Program-made: the position numbers and the translations under genes
Part shown: one piece after another, positions 46,749 through 63,100 of the stretch
Layout of the letters: every line of letters begins with the position of its first letter
Numbering within the stretch: position 1 is the first letter of the stretch
Assembly: GCA_002633005.1 (NCBI GenBank)
Contig: NMRA01000235.1
Location: 409,806-473,805, forward strand
DNA from: Phoronis australis
Taxonomy: Eukaryota > Phoronida > Phoronidae
Length of the DNA stretch: 64,000 nt
Direction: 5' to 3'
The notes under the pieces: model-generated
Database searches by the model: none
Seen by the model: only the letters and a program-made list of their open reading frames with translations
Told to the model about the DNA's origin: nothing

Positions 46749-49700
46749 ATACTCTGGCTGATCTGCTAAATCCATTGGGGGCATTATTGTATCAGCACAG
46801 CTGTGTAGGGAAGTAGGCTTGTTTTTTTGTCGCAAGCTTTGTTTGCACCAGAACTGCTTGTGTGAGCAGCACAAATCTAAAATTTACCTAGTCTAAGACT
46901 GAATTTTTGTCCAGGCACGGATCATGATCCTGGGCCACATGGTAATGGTACATTGTTCATTTTGTTTAGCCACTGGATTTTTTGGTCTGTCATGATTTCT
47001 CAGTGTCGCCATCACATTTAGATGATTTCTGACCACTGTACTATTCCGTTTCCTTGAAGATGCGTAATTGATCTGAATTTATGTTTCTGCATTTTATTTA
47101 CCATTATAGATTTTTGTTTGTAATAGGGTATATATTACTGAAATTTGAGACCCTGTTGCACTTAGGCTGGTTTTGTTAACTTATCTTTCTGCCTGGGTTG
47201 TAAACCCATATTCTGTCCTGGAGGTACTAAGTTTTGATTTAGACCATTTGCCTCTATAAACTTTTGCTCAGTTTGTTCCTTATCCAGATGGGAAGTGATT
47301 TCTGGAATTGTAGCGAATTGACAGTTTGCTATTCCTTAAGACCATGCTATGTGTATAAAATCACACACTATTAGTCTGGTCTCTAGCAATTGCATATTGC
47401 CAGATCTTTCAAAGTTCTGAAATTGCTCAAAGTGACCTGTAAGTAATACCTATTTCGTGGTGGTAAAATGTCTTAATCAAAAGTTGTTTTATGTGGGTTT
47501 AGGCGAGTTTATGTCCACTTCAGATGATTTTTTGTTGCAGTACTGAAAAGTATGGGCACATTAGCTCTGGTGGCTCCTTGTTTTTTTGGCGAATTGACCA
47601 TTTTACGGTTCCCATGGGTAATTTTGTTACTGGTCTAGTATGTATGTACAACTGTAATCGTAGGGCAATTGTAATGCAAACCATGTTGCAAAAGTATTCT
47701 TTCATGACCATTTTATTGTGAAATGCTGCCTAATTGGAACCGACAAGCCAATTTTTCATTTTGTGGTGGTTAGTTTTAATAAGTACATTGATGTGGTAAA
47801 CACAGCTGCATCAAGTTTGTGAAGAAGAAATTTCCAGTGTTGTCAGCGATATTGCAAAATCACTTTTTCGCAGTGAGACTACATCACCTTAAATGTAATT
47901 CCCTGACTTTATGAGCTTTGTGTGGTTGACTCTGTCCTGTAGCAATTAGAGTGTTGAAAAGATCTGGAAGGCAATTTTTATTAGAGTCATTACATTTGCA
48001 CTTTTGGCTGTACAGTTATTTTTGCATTTTATTACGAAAATATATTTTGTAGTACACAAGTCTACATGTATAGTTGGTATTTTATATTTTTTCACAAGGA
48101 ATATTTTCAACTTAGATGAGTTGTCTGTGATGTAGGCAATTTTCAAATAAGATAATGAATCAAATTGTCAAACATTGTTTTATTTTTTAGATGTGTGATC
48201 TTCCAATAAGTGATTACTTTAAAAAAATTGCGCAGAATTTGATTTTCACTCTTCATTTGAAGGGGAATAAATCCATAAACCTGACTTGTCTAGAAATTTT
48301 ACTCAAACTACATATTACATGGTTGGGGATTGGAATCTTAATACAACAGAGTGTGAACCCGTACCATGAGCAATACAACACAATACACGGATTAAAAAAT
48401 TTGGTGTTTATGTTCCACGGAAAGGATTCGTGTGCGCGGTAATAGGTACCAAGGTGCCTGGTCATTGTGGATACTGTGGGATTCCTCTTCAGAGGTCATC
48501 CATTGTAAACCTGGTCGCATAGAGAACAATAGATTAGCATCTTCATTGTTCCCGTTGTTATAATAAAGATATAATGACGAGCACTTATTGGCAACGGTCT
48601 GATGTACGCAAGGTTCTGTATCCATGCGACCTGTGTTGTTACATCCAACAATGACGCAACAAAGGAAAACAGTGATAGGACCGATGGACGAAAAACATGC
48701 GACGAGTTGCCACGTACAGTGGTGGAGTTTGTCTTGTCATTCGAATGTTTTTAGAGAACTGCAAACCCGGTATTTCGTCAGGAAAATTTCTGCGGTCTTT
48801 TGTTTAAAGTCGTAGGAAAAATTGCAGTCATGCAACCAAACTTGTCATTCATTTGATATTACAATGCATTGCATGATAATTTGATCAACAGAAAATCAGA
48901 CTTGAATATGTGTGAAGAAATACCCATGAGGAAATTGCAAAGTAAAACAACTGTAAATCAAAATAACCTACATTTGTCGAGTTCATGTCTAACCATGTTC
49001 ACTGTGGAGGACATAATCGGCTTTTTACAAAATGGAGCCATGTATGGTATTTAGGAGTACTGTAGCCCTAAGTGGTAAGTATTAAAACGTTCAAAACATT
49101 CAGGAGGAACTAACTTGTTGCAAAATATCGAAAAACATGAAGGACAATCAGATTTTACGGTGCTCACGCATCGATCTCAGATATAAGAAAATTTCTCATT
49201 TTAGTACATTTGAGGTACCGAATTGTATAACTAATAAACTGGCGTAAAATGTGTTCGAGCCTATAACTTGAGAAAAACGTAATATTTTGAGAAAATATTT
49301 TACCGCTGTTTATAGATCTCATAGGACTACCTATATGCCAAATTTGATGAAAATCGGCTGACCCCCACCTTGGCGCTCCTGGCTGGTGCTCTCGTGGACT
49401 AGTACTTAAATGTTAGGATCGTCAAGTAATCAGTAGGAAGACTATTTGACGGAGTTGTGGATGGCAACTAGCTACTCTCTGTGATCATTCTGTCACCACT
49501 TACTTCTTTGCTGCCCTATAAAATGAAATCTATTAAATTTTTATACATGTTCTTAATGTTTAGTTTCGAGAAATTGCGTTCTCCAAAATACTTAATCTGC
49601 CGGTTTTCGCTGGACATCATCGAACTAGATAAGATTTCGTATGTCAAATCTTTTATATCAGTACTTCACGTGCATCTATTTATTTTAAACAGTAAATGAT

Positions 49701-51263
49701 TTTCGCATTCAAAGAATTTATGATTTTCGAAGGAGTTCGTAAAAACGATTTCTTCCAATCAACATATATTTCTAACTTGCATTTATGAATCGGATGTGTA
49801 CTATGGTAATTGTACGTATGCTGAGCTAAGGTTTTCAGTTTGCGTTTACTTTCGATTTCACGTACAGATAAAGATGTTGTAAAATCCATTTTAGTTCCTG
49901 TAACGTGAATCGGCACGTGCAATTGAGTATGCGTCATCATTCATTTTCACGCCGCTTTGCAAAACCTCTCCAATGTTTTACGTAACTCGGTAAATTTACT
50001 ACAGATTTTCAGTTTTTGCATTTTATTTTTGCTTACCATATTACATGTGTACAACGTGGTGTTTGCGGTTATCCTTCCATAATGAGAAAATCTAAACAGT
50101 ATACGTCAATGAATATTATCACAAGACATAACAAGTCATTAACGAATCAAGAAAATTGCGAAAACAACTGAAAACTTGCATGACAGTAGAAACATTGATT
50201 AGGGTGATGGTACACCGGTTGTTGAGCAAGATAATTAACAAGAACATTCCTGTAGATGGAATGATGTCGGTGCCAATTTAACTGGAAACAAAGTTCGGTC
50301 ACATAATTAGCTGTACAGTTTCTTTCAGGAACATTAAATCATTGGAATATTTTGATATCACGTGGCTCATGCCACAAGCTGGACAGTAAGTTCACACTCG
50401 CCCTACAAATCCAATTTTACATCTTAAATTACGGCATCGCATGAATATTTGGTATGTTGAAGGGGTCGATTGTAGTTGAAGTTCATCTTCTTGTTCAACG
50501 CATGTTGAAACTTCGAGACCGCGGATATTTAGATCCACTTGGTATCAACTGTAGTGGAGAGCTGATCTGTTTGTAAATCGTGACAGCTGTAACACTCGTC
50601 ATACGTGTACACCTATATTTCAAACTGTATCTCCGAAGCTGTTATCGTCTACAGTGATACCTACATGTATATGCAATCTTGCCCGCTGATTTGTCATTTT
50701 CCTTTAAAGGGTGAGTCAGAAAGTAGTAAATGCTTTGTTCAGTCAGAATAACCCACTAAGAAAAAATTGTGTAAACGACTCGTTTGTCCACAATTCCAGT
50801 CCTCCATGAGGTAACTTCCATGGAGAAATAGTGGATACTGTAGTTCAAATCTGAAAATTTGTCTGTATATACATGTACACGTCGAAATTGTAATTGCACG
50901 AATTCATGTATACGCATGATCAATATGGAAAATTATTTGGACGGAAACCTTGTCCTTGGAAAGAACTTGTACACTTGCAGATTTGATTTTATACTTCCGG
51001 CATTGTTTGAATCATAGCGCCATTTGCATTTTTGTGAACTGATAAACTTGCAGGAACATTCATTTGGTTGATCGGCTGGCACGATTTCAATAAGTCAAAC
51101 ACCGAGCTTATAATTAATTCACAGATCTCAATTTTTAGTCTATGTGTATTTCACGACGCTGGAAAAAGCACCCTGATAGCCATTTAGATCTGTTGAAAGT
51201 CTTAGTATTGGCAGTCAGACGAATTAAATGTCGTGATTAAAGAATTGTGCAGAGAAGCAAAAT
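46749..51263. other. Non-coding DNA, no supported gene
   Basis: AT-rich sequence with T-rich plus-strand runs between 46.9 and 48.2 kb, which would suit introns or a 3' untranslated region of the coding-like stretch at 46360. An open stretch after an acceptor-like TTTTTTAG at 48190 has no recognisable domain. Confidence 0.4.
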
Positions 51264-51425
51264 CAGTGCTGTAGTGAGGCGTAGGCGCACGTAGGCGCAG
51301 CCAACCACCTTTTGGCATTTGAAAGTAGCACCTACCTGTACGCACCGTAAGTTAAGTTCAGTGCTCAAGGTGATACGGTGGGCATTAGGCGCCTACTTAC
51401 CTCTAATTTTACCACCACAGCACTG
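51264..51425 (+). mobile_element. hAT-type MITE with perfect 8-bp target-site duplication
   Basis: The element is 162 bp with terminal inverted repeats CAGTGCTGTAGTG (left) and the complement of CAGTGCTGTGGTGG (right). It is flanked on both sides by AGCAAAAT (51256-51263 and 51426-51433), an exact 8-bp duplication as made by hAT transposases. It has no coding capacity, so it must have been mobilised in trans. The related copy is at 12754-12915. Confidence 0.92.
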
Positions 51426-51433
51426 AGCAAAAT

Positions 51434-54055
51434 GCAGCCTGTAAAACCGTTTGCGGTCCGCTACATGTAAACAGCTCAAAGGAATTTTATTGTTAATATG
51501 CGGAAACACAGTTCACGTTTCCCTAAATTTGTCAGTGAAATTCTATTTTGTTATTACTAACTCAATAAACAGGCATTTTCCTTGAATTCTTTTGGTTTCT
51601 GCACATTTCACAAATCCGTGAAATACTCTGTGATGACCCTTCATCTATGTTGTAGAGCTGATTAAGAGCTGATCCCAGTAAACCACGTTATCCAATACAC
51701 TGTACACAGTATGGTGCATTTAAACGTGAATCGTACAAGCTACACAGACGCAACCCGTACGCCAACACTGCTGCGAGCAAGTGGCCGAGAACGTGGCGCC
51801 CCCTCTTCGTCATCAATAGTAAACGACACTGATATGGTTATGATGTTTATTTCCACGTCCTTATGATAACAAAATACATGGGCATGGCTACTATCGTGTA
51901 TTCTTTTCTGTGTGTTGTCTTTCTGAAAAAGCACAAGAGGCCATTATGGTTTCTCTGTTGTATTGGCTATTTTTGCTCAAAACGTGCCTTACCGATTATG
52001 ACATAAATGTACCAGTACCAGAGTGACATTGTCTGATCAACAATCACCTACAGTTTATGGTTCAGTAACAAAAGATTCAGTAGTCTTAGTTACCTGATCT
52101 TGACAAAGTAGAAATTTGACAAAATTTTGACACATACGACCGCCAGTAAACTTTGCACTTTTTCGGGGGCGGATCCATTTCGCCGCTTTCTAAATGCCCG
52201 GAATGTCCACTAGTGTAACCCTTACACCGTGTTAGGAGTTTCTACTTGAGTCCAAAACAATTAATGATAAACTCTTACGCACAATAACGTCCCATTAAAG
52301 ATTAACAAAAAATCACTGAAAAGGTCTTTGTCGTGATAAAGTCTCAAATTATCTTCCAATTAAGTCAGACAAGATTAGCACCCATGCTTAACAGAATGTG
52401 GCCAAGTCTTTTTAATTCTCCCGTGTCCTATTTATTACGAAAAGTACATGTAAAGTATTCTTTTTCAGACAATTCGTTCTTTAGAGTAATTTTCATAACA
52501 AAAAGTACCGCCTTGTAAATGACTTCCCTAGACACCCCCAAACCATGACAACGATCACTAAAGAACTTATTGGGACTTTTATAGGACTTCGGTCACAATG
52601 CAAAGTTGTTTCTGGTGAACTGTTAAGTGTTGTGTGATCTAGATGCGCCTAGGCCTTAAATGGTTTAACTGAGACTCGGCTTGCGCAAAACGCAGGTGGT
52701 CACTATTTCATTAAATGTGCGTAAATCAACAAGACTGTCGAAATTAACCACCATCCAAACTTTCTAAAAAAATCAGAATTCAATCTCGGTTCTGTGCAGT
52801 TTCTGTTTACTTAAATGTCAACGTATATTTGGCAACACACTGGAAAGTTTATAAGACATGAAAGGCTGAGATAAGTGTAAGTAGGACATTAGCTTCACCA
52901 AGGAGACCTGCGGTCCATAAAGAAGTCGGTAGTATACAGGTACACACCTGCGCGTTTCTTCATATAATCCGTTGTTGGTTTGGTGAGGGATTTATTTCAT
53001 TCATCTGAGACCGAAAGTCACGACAGTCACCAAACCGAAGGTAGATACGATGAACCCAGTGGCACAGGGAGTCAGGCGAATGGCGTGCGACTCGATGGAT
53101 TTCTCAAACGTTTGACTGCCATCTAGTGACAAAAGATATGTCATGAAATATAGTACAGCAGGTTTCAGAATAAATAACGTATAACATAGACATCTTTAGA
53201 AGTATACATACCTCAAATAATCATATTGACGCATTAGTTTGACAGTTTGATCAATTGCTATCGCAATAAAATAGCGTTTTTTTCATTTTATCATAAGTAA
53301 ATGTAAGGCTATTGTTCCTAATTAGACTGAGTTGTTCAGTAAATTATCGCGATTTCGAAAACGTTCGTGGAGCAGTCCCCGTCGAGTTTTTGTCGATAAA
53401 CGAATTTTGGTCGAAAAAATTCGCTGCATGTGCAGCATTGAGCCTCGTGATGAGCACACATTTTGATGTTAACGCATATCGTCTTCGGCTTTGCCTTTGT
53501 TTACAGGGTTGATTTTCCACTATTTGTTAACCTGTTTGAAGAAAGTTCGTGAAAAAGTACGACAACATGGTGTCTGAAACATGTTGGTGTTTGAACTTGA
53601 TTTTCAGAAAGACAGTTTACATTAATATAAAATACGGCTAACGTTTACACCAAAACAAAGGTATGTACCATTGAGCGACATTCTTAAGACAATGGTGAGA
53701 GTTATTGTTCATTGACTCCTGATGACATGTTAAAAATGTTCAAACTCACTTACTGAAGGACGAGTAAAAACGTTTCAGAAAACTAGAATCGGAAATCAAA
53801 TATAATGTGGATGCTAAACTTAAACAGCATGAAAGTGAATAAAGCAACAGTTGTAGGTGAAAAGGACTATTTCATCTCCATGTACATCGTCAAAATCAAT
53901 GACAAGTAGTAGTTGGCATTCGCAAAAGTTCAAGGAATCTATCAAGATGTGAACCGTGACCTTGATGTCAACGGACTTACTGTACCTCCCGTGAACAGCC
54001 AATTATTTCTTGGAGTGGAGGGTTGAAAGAGCTTTAGTTGTTGTTAATACTTACA
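51434..54055. other. Non-coding DNA, no supported gene
   Basis: Short overlapping open frames only; no domain, RNA gene or clear repeat structure recognised. Confidence 0.45.
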
Positions 54056-54237
54056 CATATGTGTTGACTGTTAATGAAGTTTGTTGGTGAACCACATTTC
54101 TTTTTGTTTCATCCCGCATATGTGTGAACTGTTAATAAAGTTTGCTCGTGGACCACATTTCATTGTATTTCATCCCGCATATGTGTTGACTGTTAATAAA
54201 GTTTGCTCGTGAACCACATTTCTTTTTTTTCTTCCCG
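54056..54237. repeat. 61-bp tandem repeat, three units
   Basis: Units begin CATATGTGT at 54056, 54117 and 54178 and include TGTTAATAAAGTTTGCTCGTG, with ACCACATTTC and ATCCCG at the end (units 1 and 2; the third ends CTTCCCG). The third unit is one base short. The AATAAA in units 2 and 3 is a polyadenylation-like hexamer on the plus strand. Confidence 0.93.
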
Positions 54238-54616
54238 CGCAGTTGTTTAGAATTCGTTTAAAAACTGCTCCCACTTCTCGGAAATTTTTTATCACAACAT
54301 TTTCAACTTCGGCTTCAGTACATGTATCTTCAGAAAATAAGAATACGTCACACCAGTGAGGTGCCCGATCATTGCCGATGCCACCCATAGTGTGATTTGT
54401 TGAGTGCCAAGAGGGGTACTTCTGTTTTTTCAAATTTAGGCGAATTCTTAGATTAGACTGGAGTAAATATTTGAAGAAGGATGCTGGACGGTTGTGAAGT
54501 GGTCCAGAAATTTCATGTCTAGGGTATGGAGGTATATAGTGTTGTAAGGAATGGAAACACACAGCCTTGCAATAGCACCAGCTCATTTCACTAATTAAAT
54601 TGTCAGAATTTGACAC
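54170..54616 (-). other. 148-codon open stretch of unknown meaning
   Basis: It is open from a GTG at 54616 leftwards to the tandem repeat. Its last codons are contributed by the third 61-bp unit. It includes KYLLQSNLRIRLNLKKQKY and PHWCDVFLFSEDTC. I recognise no domain, no ATG near the start and no convincing splice sites. It may be chance or a remnant of a mobile element; it is listed because it is the longest open stretch in this region outside the kringle exons. Confidence 0.2.
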
Positions 54617-55226
54617 TACGAGTCATATAGTCGCACCCCGTCAAACTATGGCAAATTTGTCAAATTGTTTGGCAGTTAAGTCGAGATTTTATCGTAATGA
54701 AGTAGGGCCTTAAGTCGCAGTTTACTCGGACTGTAGTGTGGCATCATTGTGTGTGGCCTCTAAGTCTTCTCTGTAAAAGGTCGTGCACAATAACCTGGGG
54801 CGATTTCGACAAAGTCCGTGGTGAACTCCAATAAAGATTCGTTCGAGTTTAACCAGCACGAAAGAAAATTCTGAGCGAAAATTTAACTACTGTAAATGCA
54901 GTCGTTGATGCTCGATATGCTCGTGTGGGTCCTGGAAAGAACCTTCTGAAAGCTGAGCCGTTTTGTCAAAAGCTCTGCATTTGGAAACTATAAACATTCG
55001 GTCACTACGAATTCAGAATCGGTTAGTCTTTCTTACGCTGCATCAGAAGAGCTAAGCCAACCCCAGAACATGTTTGAATTGGCGCAAAAGTCACCAATCA
55101 CGAAAAACGTTATCTAAAGAGAAGTTGTATCAGAGTTCATGCTACGGCGTATAATGTAGTGTACATGAGGTAAACATCGTTTGTATTCCGCGGCTATTCA
55201 TCACAGAGGATGAGCAAATAACGTAC
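54617..55226 (-). other. Sequence downstream of kringle B' (minus-strand gene)
   Basis: It follows the donor of the B' exon on the minus strand, so it is presumed intronic. No next exon recognised. Confidence 0.45.
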
Positions 55227-55508
55227 ATCCTTTACAAAATGGGATGCCACAGTAATCCCACTTCGGGAACTGTCCTTCTATGTAGCACCACGGACCACCT
55301 GGAGAGTCGTCTGGGTTGCGGCACAGGTTCGAAATCTGCACGGAACGAGGAATTTTGTCAAAATCTGTCTCCGTTTTCTGTCGTACGAACATTCTCTTGA
55401 GGACATCCATGTTTGACCAACCTCTACACGTCAAACCTTCTTTCGTGGTAGCTTTTGAACCAGCATATTCCTTTCCTAACATTGTTCTTTTACATGTTAT
55501 TTTCTCCA
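55227..55508 (-). CDS. Minus-strand kringle gene, kringle B' exon
   Basis: The exon is 282 bp, phase 1 to phase 1, identical in length to B1 and B2. On the minus strand it lies between CCATCATTCCAG| and GTAAAGGAT|GTACGT. The protein contains KITCKRTMLGKEYAGSKATT, LTCRGWSNMD, SNLCRNPDDSPGGPWCYIEG and DYCGIPFC. All six kringle cysteines are present. The C-R-N-P-D-D-S-P-G-G stretch equals that of B1, so lysine binding is similarly doubtful. It belongs with the kringle A' exon 3.5 kb upstream, and mirrors the A-then-B order of the plus-strand gene. Confidence 0.92.
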
Positions 55509-59035
<3,527 letters not shown>

Positions 59036-59365
59036 CTGTATACGGACAAATAGGAATGACGCAGTAGTCCCACAATATCTCTTGATGGTCTGTAAAGCAC
59101 CATGGCCCTTTTCCGTCTCTGTCGATATTTCTACAGTAGTTGCTGTTCTTGTCAGACGAGCTCATGCGGTTGAAATCGTCCAACGTTTTGACAACATAAT
59201 GGAATATTTTCCTCTGCTTTTCGAAGAGAGAAGCAGCCTGTTTCTTTAGCTCAAAGTCTGCGTAAACGTCTGCCCATTTGACACACCGATGACCAAAAGC
59301 AGCCCAAGACATGGTTCCTTTGTAGCCTATGCCATATTGGTCGGAAAGACATGACTTGTCAGGGA
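59036..59365 (-). CDS. Minus-strand kringle gene, kringle A' exon
   Basis: This is a 330-bp phase 1-1 exon on the minus strand, between ACATTTTCAG| and GTATACAG|GTAAAA. The protein has PDKSCLSDQYGIGYKG, SWAAFGHRCVKWADVY, NSNYCRNIDRDGKGPWCFTD and LWDYCVIPICPYTG, giving six kringle cysteines. It aligns with plus-strand kringle A but has eight more codons in the loop after cysteine 2, which is lysine- and phenylalanine-rich. It keeps D-R-D at the D-x-D lysine-site position and Trp before D-Y-C, so of the five kringles here it is the best candidate for ligand binding through that pocket. Upstream exons are expected to the right of 59365, perhaps beyond the window. Confidence 0.93.
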
Positions 59366-59718
59366 CTGAAAATGTCAGTAACCGTGTACACAACACCTGG
59401 AGAGCGTTCTTTTGACTCAGGATCTTGGGAGTAAAAGAAGAACTCTCAAAACTGTTCAAATTCAGTTGAATTGAAAGCAAGTGCTCACTATAGTATGCCT
59501 GTGAGCTTAATACACAATCCTAGAAAAGCATAGGCCACTGTCAGAATAAATATTGATTAAGTAATTAGTAAGAATAGATCCATTTTAATTTGCCCAAGAT
59601 TTGTGCATATGTACTTTTAGATCATGGGGTCAGACTTGTTGACATGTATTTTAACACCAAAATCTATTTTTAGATGGTGTTTACAACTTTGGGTTCTGGG
59701 GTCAAAGTACTCTAGCCA

Positions 59719-59939
59719 TTCTAGAATATTCTGAGAACAAATTGTAACAGCAAATAATGTGAGTGGATATGATCATGTGTTTTTTATTAGCGAATCACTA
59801 AATAAGTAGAATATTATATTATGAGCTGAAATCAACAAGATAATTAGATGAGCTATAGTAGTTGAAGCATAAAGACTTTGCGGGCTACGGTGTACAGAAG
59901 CAATTGTACGATAGAGCCATCTCGTGGAAGATTCTAGAA
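59719..59939. promoter_or_regulatory. Two three-unit heat-shock elements
   Basis: TTC-TA-GAA-TA-TTC lies at 59719-59731 and GAA-GA-TTC-TA-GAA at 59927-59939, each a perfect trio of alternating units. Spacing and flanks differ from the cluster in intron 1. No TATA box or gene is clearly attached. Confidence 0.4.
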
Positions 59940-60027
59940 GGGATCTTGGCAAGGGCAAGGGTTAACGAACAGGAAGTTAACTAAGAGCTTGTCACTTGCA
60001 TTGTGGGTAGTAAGATACTACCTGAAG

Positions 60028-60126
60028 TGTTGCGTCATCAGCCAGAGACTGTGACCAGCAAGAAGAGTCGCGGGTAGAAGAAATTGCGTGCAAGTGTTGC
60101 ATCACCAGAGACGGTGACCAGCAAGT
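60028..60126. repeat. Short tandem duplication
   Basis: GTGTTGCGTCATCAGCCAGA followed by CTGTGACCAGCAAG recurs with small changes about 65 bp later (GTGTTGCATCACCAGAGACG, GTGACCAGCAAG). Confidence 0.7.
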
Positions 60127-63100
60127 ACACTGTCGCTATACAGTGTGTGTAGTTCGAAGATTCACCAACAGGACAGTCATTCAACAAGTGGAGAGTCCTA
60201 GCTTGGATAGCAGATAAGACATTTGATCGTTTTGGTTGTTTGATTAAAGTAATCTTTAAAGAGGGCGCTAGCGTAGTTACTCTTTGTAGTTGTTTACTTA
60301 ATTAACAATACGTTTCATTTGTCTAATTAGGGGTTATCATATAATACATTAATTACTGGATTTGAATATTCACTCTCCATCTACGCACAATCTCAAAGCA
60401 TAGCTACCTTTTAAACAAACCCACAATCAATCATCTGACAGCCACAGATGTGATTCGTGGATAAAATACTGGAGTTGGCCTTGTGGGATTGACTTTGTTG
60501 TTGCCGTTACTTAAGCCAAACCATTCCCCGCAAGCGTAAGGAAATGACGTCAGTGTTTGGCGCAACGTGTTAGTCACGCACTTACGACCAAATATTTTCA
60601 ACTTAGGAAGGAAAAATGGTTTACAATTAATAATTAGTGAATTCCTTATTTTAATTTAACATTTCAAACTCCACATATCAGTTCAATGGTCGCCATTTCG
60701 CTAGGTTATGTGAATATTCTCTCAAAACATTTGCCTTTCACTTGCACTTGTACAGTCAGAATACATGCAGTCAGACCGCGTGACGTATTTGAGTATACAT
60801 ACCTTGCAAACAACAGACAGTATCTTGAAAAACATCATCATTAAACACAGCTTTCACTCTCAACTTTAAATTTTAGGTATTTCGTTTGACCTTGTAATTT
60901 ACAAGCATTCTGGAAATCTGACACAATGACGTGTCTTTGATTAATCGTTTTGAATATCTATGGCGGGCCGTTGTGGTAAAGTGATGTTCAATAATTTTGC
61001 TCGTGTAATAAAGAGGTTTATTGTGACTCCGTAAATTACGTACGCCATTTATTTTCTTCTTCAACATGTTGTCGCAAACTGGTGGGCGGGGTCATATTGC
61101 AAAATTCGATTTTGCCTTCGACATTCACCCCTTTAAGTAAAAATCGCGATTCCAAATTGATTTCTTCCAAAAAAATACGCCCCTGCGTGAGGAATAAAAT
61201 TAGGTGCCAGCGTACTATAACACCATCAACCGTCTATTTTCGAGCATAACTTTACGCTGTCTAAGTCACGGTGGAAATTCATAACTAGCGTCATGTCGGT
61301 CATTTTCAGCGTGTCTCTACGGAGTCCATTTTTAAAATAATTTTGCTCGTAATTGCATACTTCTAGAAAATTCAAATGACTTTCATTTCCATTGCTGGAA
61401 TCATGCAGGTTTCGGGGAAGGCTACGTCTTAACGCTTAATTTCAATTCCTTAAAACCCGATCACCGCTGCATAAAATGTGCCCCCAGGAACCCACATTTT
61501 GTGCCAACAGCAATGTTCAGAACAGCAGGTTTGACGGTCTTAGTGGATTAAATTTCTAAGTTTGAGTTGAAGAGAGGCGTGGTGAAGTAGGTCACTAACT
61601 ACATTAGAGACATCTGGTGGTCCGCTACATACATGTAGACATGACTATGGAACACAGTTTTAAAAATTTGTACCGTAAACTAAAGCGAAGGAGTCCAAAC
61701 TGTCGCTTTAGTTGACCGCGTACGTAAGGTAGCTGACAGACTTCAAGATTATTTGCTTTATTTTTAGTTGCAGTCAGGTTCATTACATTGTGGAGGCTCT
61801 AGAGGAAGGTACATGTAATTGACCTGGTTGTCTTGTAAAAGCAAGCTCCAATGTACATGTAATTAGCGTTAAACGTCCGGTCTCGTAGTGGTCTTCACTG
61901 TGTTTAAACCTGCTCTCCGTGTTCTGCGATCACCGCTAAAACAGATATGATACTTTGCTGGAAATAGACCTTTTGAATTTCCTAGTCACGCGTTAAGTTA
62001 ACTCAAATAGATGCTGAAATGAGGTGCAGTTACCTACGAATAAGAGTATAGAATATTAATAATGGTAAATTTAAATCAAACGAGCCTCGATACTAAAATA
62101 AATTAAAATTTCCCCACGTTTCGAGTGATCTAGACCACATTCCATTCGACTCTAAGAATACTATGTTACTTTTTGGGGTAAGATGATTTTGGTACCATAC
62201 TTTAAGAATCTAAAAAGGTTCCAAAGTTTGACTTGGACGTTTCCGAGAAATTTGACCTGAAAAATTTGGCACGGAAAACCAATCTTCATAAATCAAGAAC
62301 GCTAGACCCAAAGTGAATGATAGCTTGATTGGGTTTTGTGCATAATCCACATTGCAGCTCATAGTCAACTGTCACAGGGAATGATAAACCATTCAGTCCT
62401 GACATCCACAAGCATGATAAAATGTTAATATTTTCCATTCAGCTACAAATTTAAAGTTTTTTTTAACAACTTAGAAAACATTTTTACGTTTGTTCGTCCA
62501 CTCCATTGTCTTCATTCATCATTATTGTCATCAAAATTTGTTTCATGAGACACCGTGCTCACAATCTTTACAGTCACACAAATTTGAACATGGCAAGAAC
62601 ACACTTTTGTACTACCACCACTCTTTCTACATTTCCAATTAAGATTTTTCATGACATTTTCTTGGGCTAAGGCACAGTAATCCAGTTGAAATTTAGATTA
62701 CCCTCCTCCAAATGTCACCTGTTACCAACTGGGGATGGTGCAGTGCCTGCTTTTGCAAAGCTCGTTTGTGAATGGCACACAGGTAGTTAGCTCTTTTGGC
62801 ATGTACATGTAACAACAAACAACCATGATTAGGAGGCAGAGATGATTCCATTTCAGATTTCTACCTGAATATGTGGTAACGTGCTTTGTTAACTGTTGGT
62901 GATGAGTCGCCGTACAGCTTACATACAAACTGTTCAATGATTTCCATGAGTTGAGCACGAAACGCAAAATAATGTTGAGCCCCACTTTAATGACAAAGTT
63001 TAACAAATATCTCTGCAACCCGGCACCCTACCGGGAATATATTTTTGTTAACCTGAATAGGGTTTCATCTAAACACTTCAGCCTTGTTACCGTAATCGTT

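Noticed and set aside
37719-55226. Additional kringle or WSC exons in the interval between the two genes
   Set aside because: No C-R-N-P/I-D...G-P-W-C or C-W/F-C-G-N signature was found on either strand.
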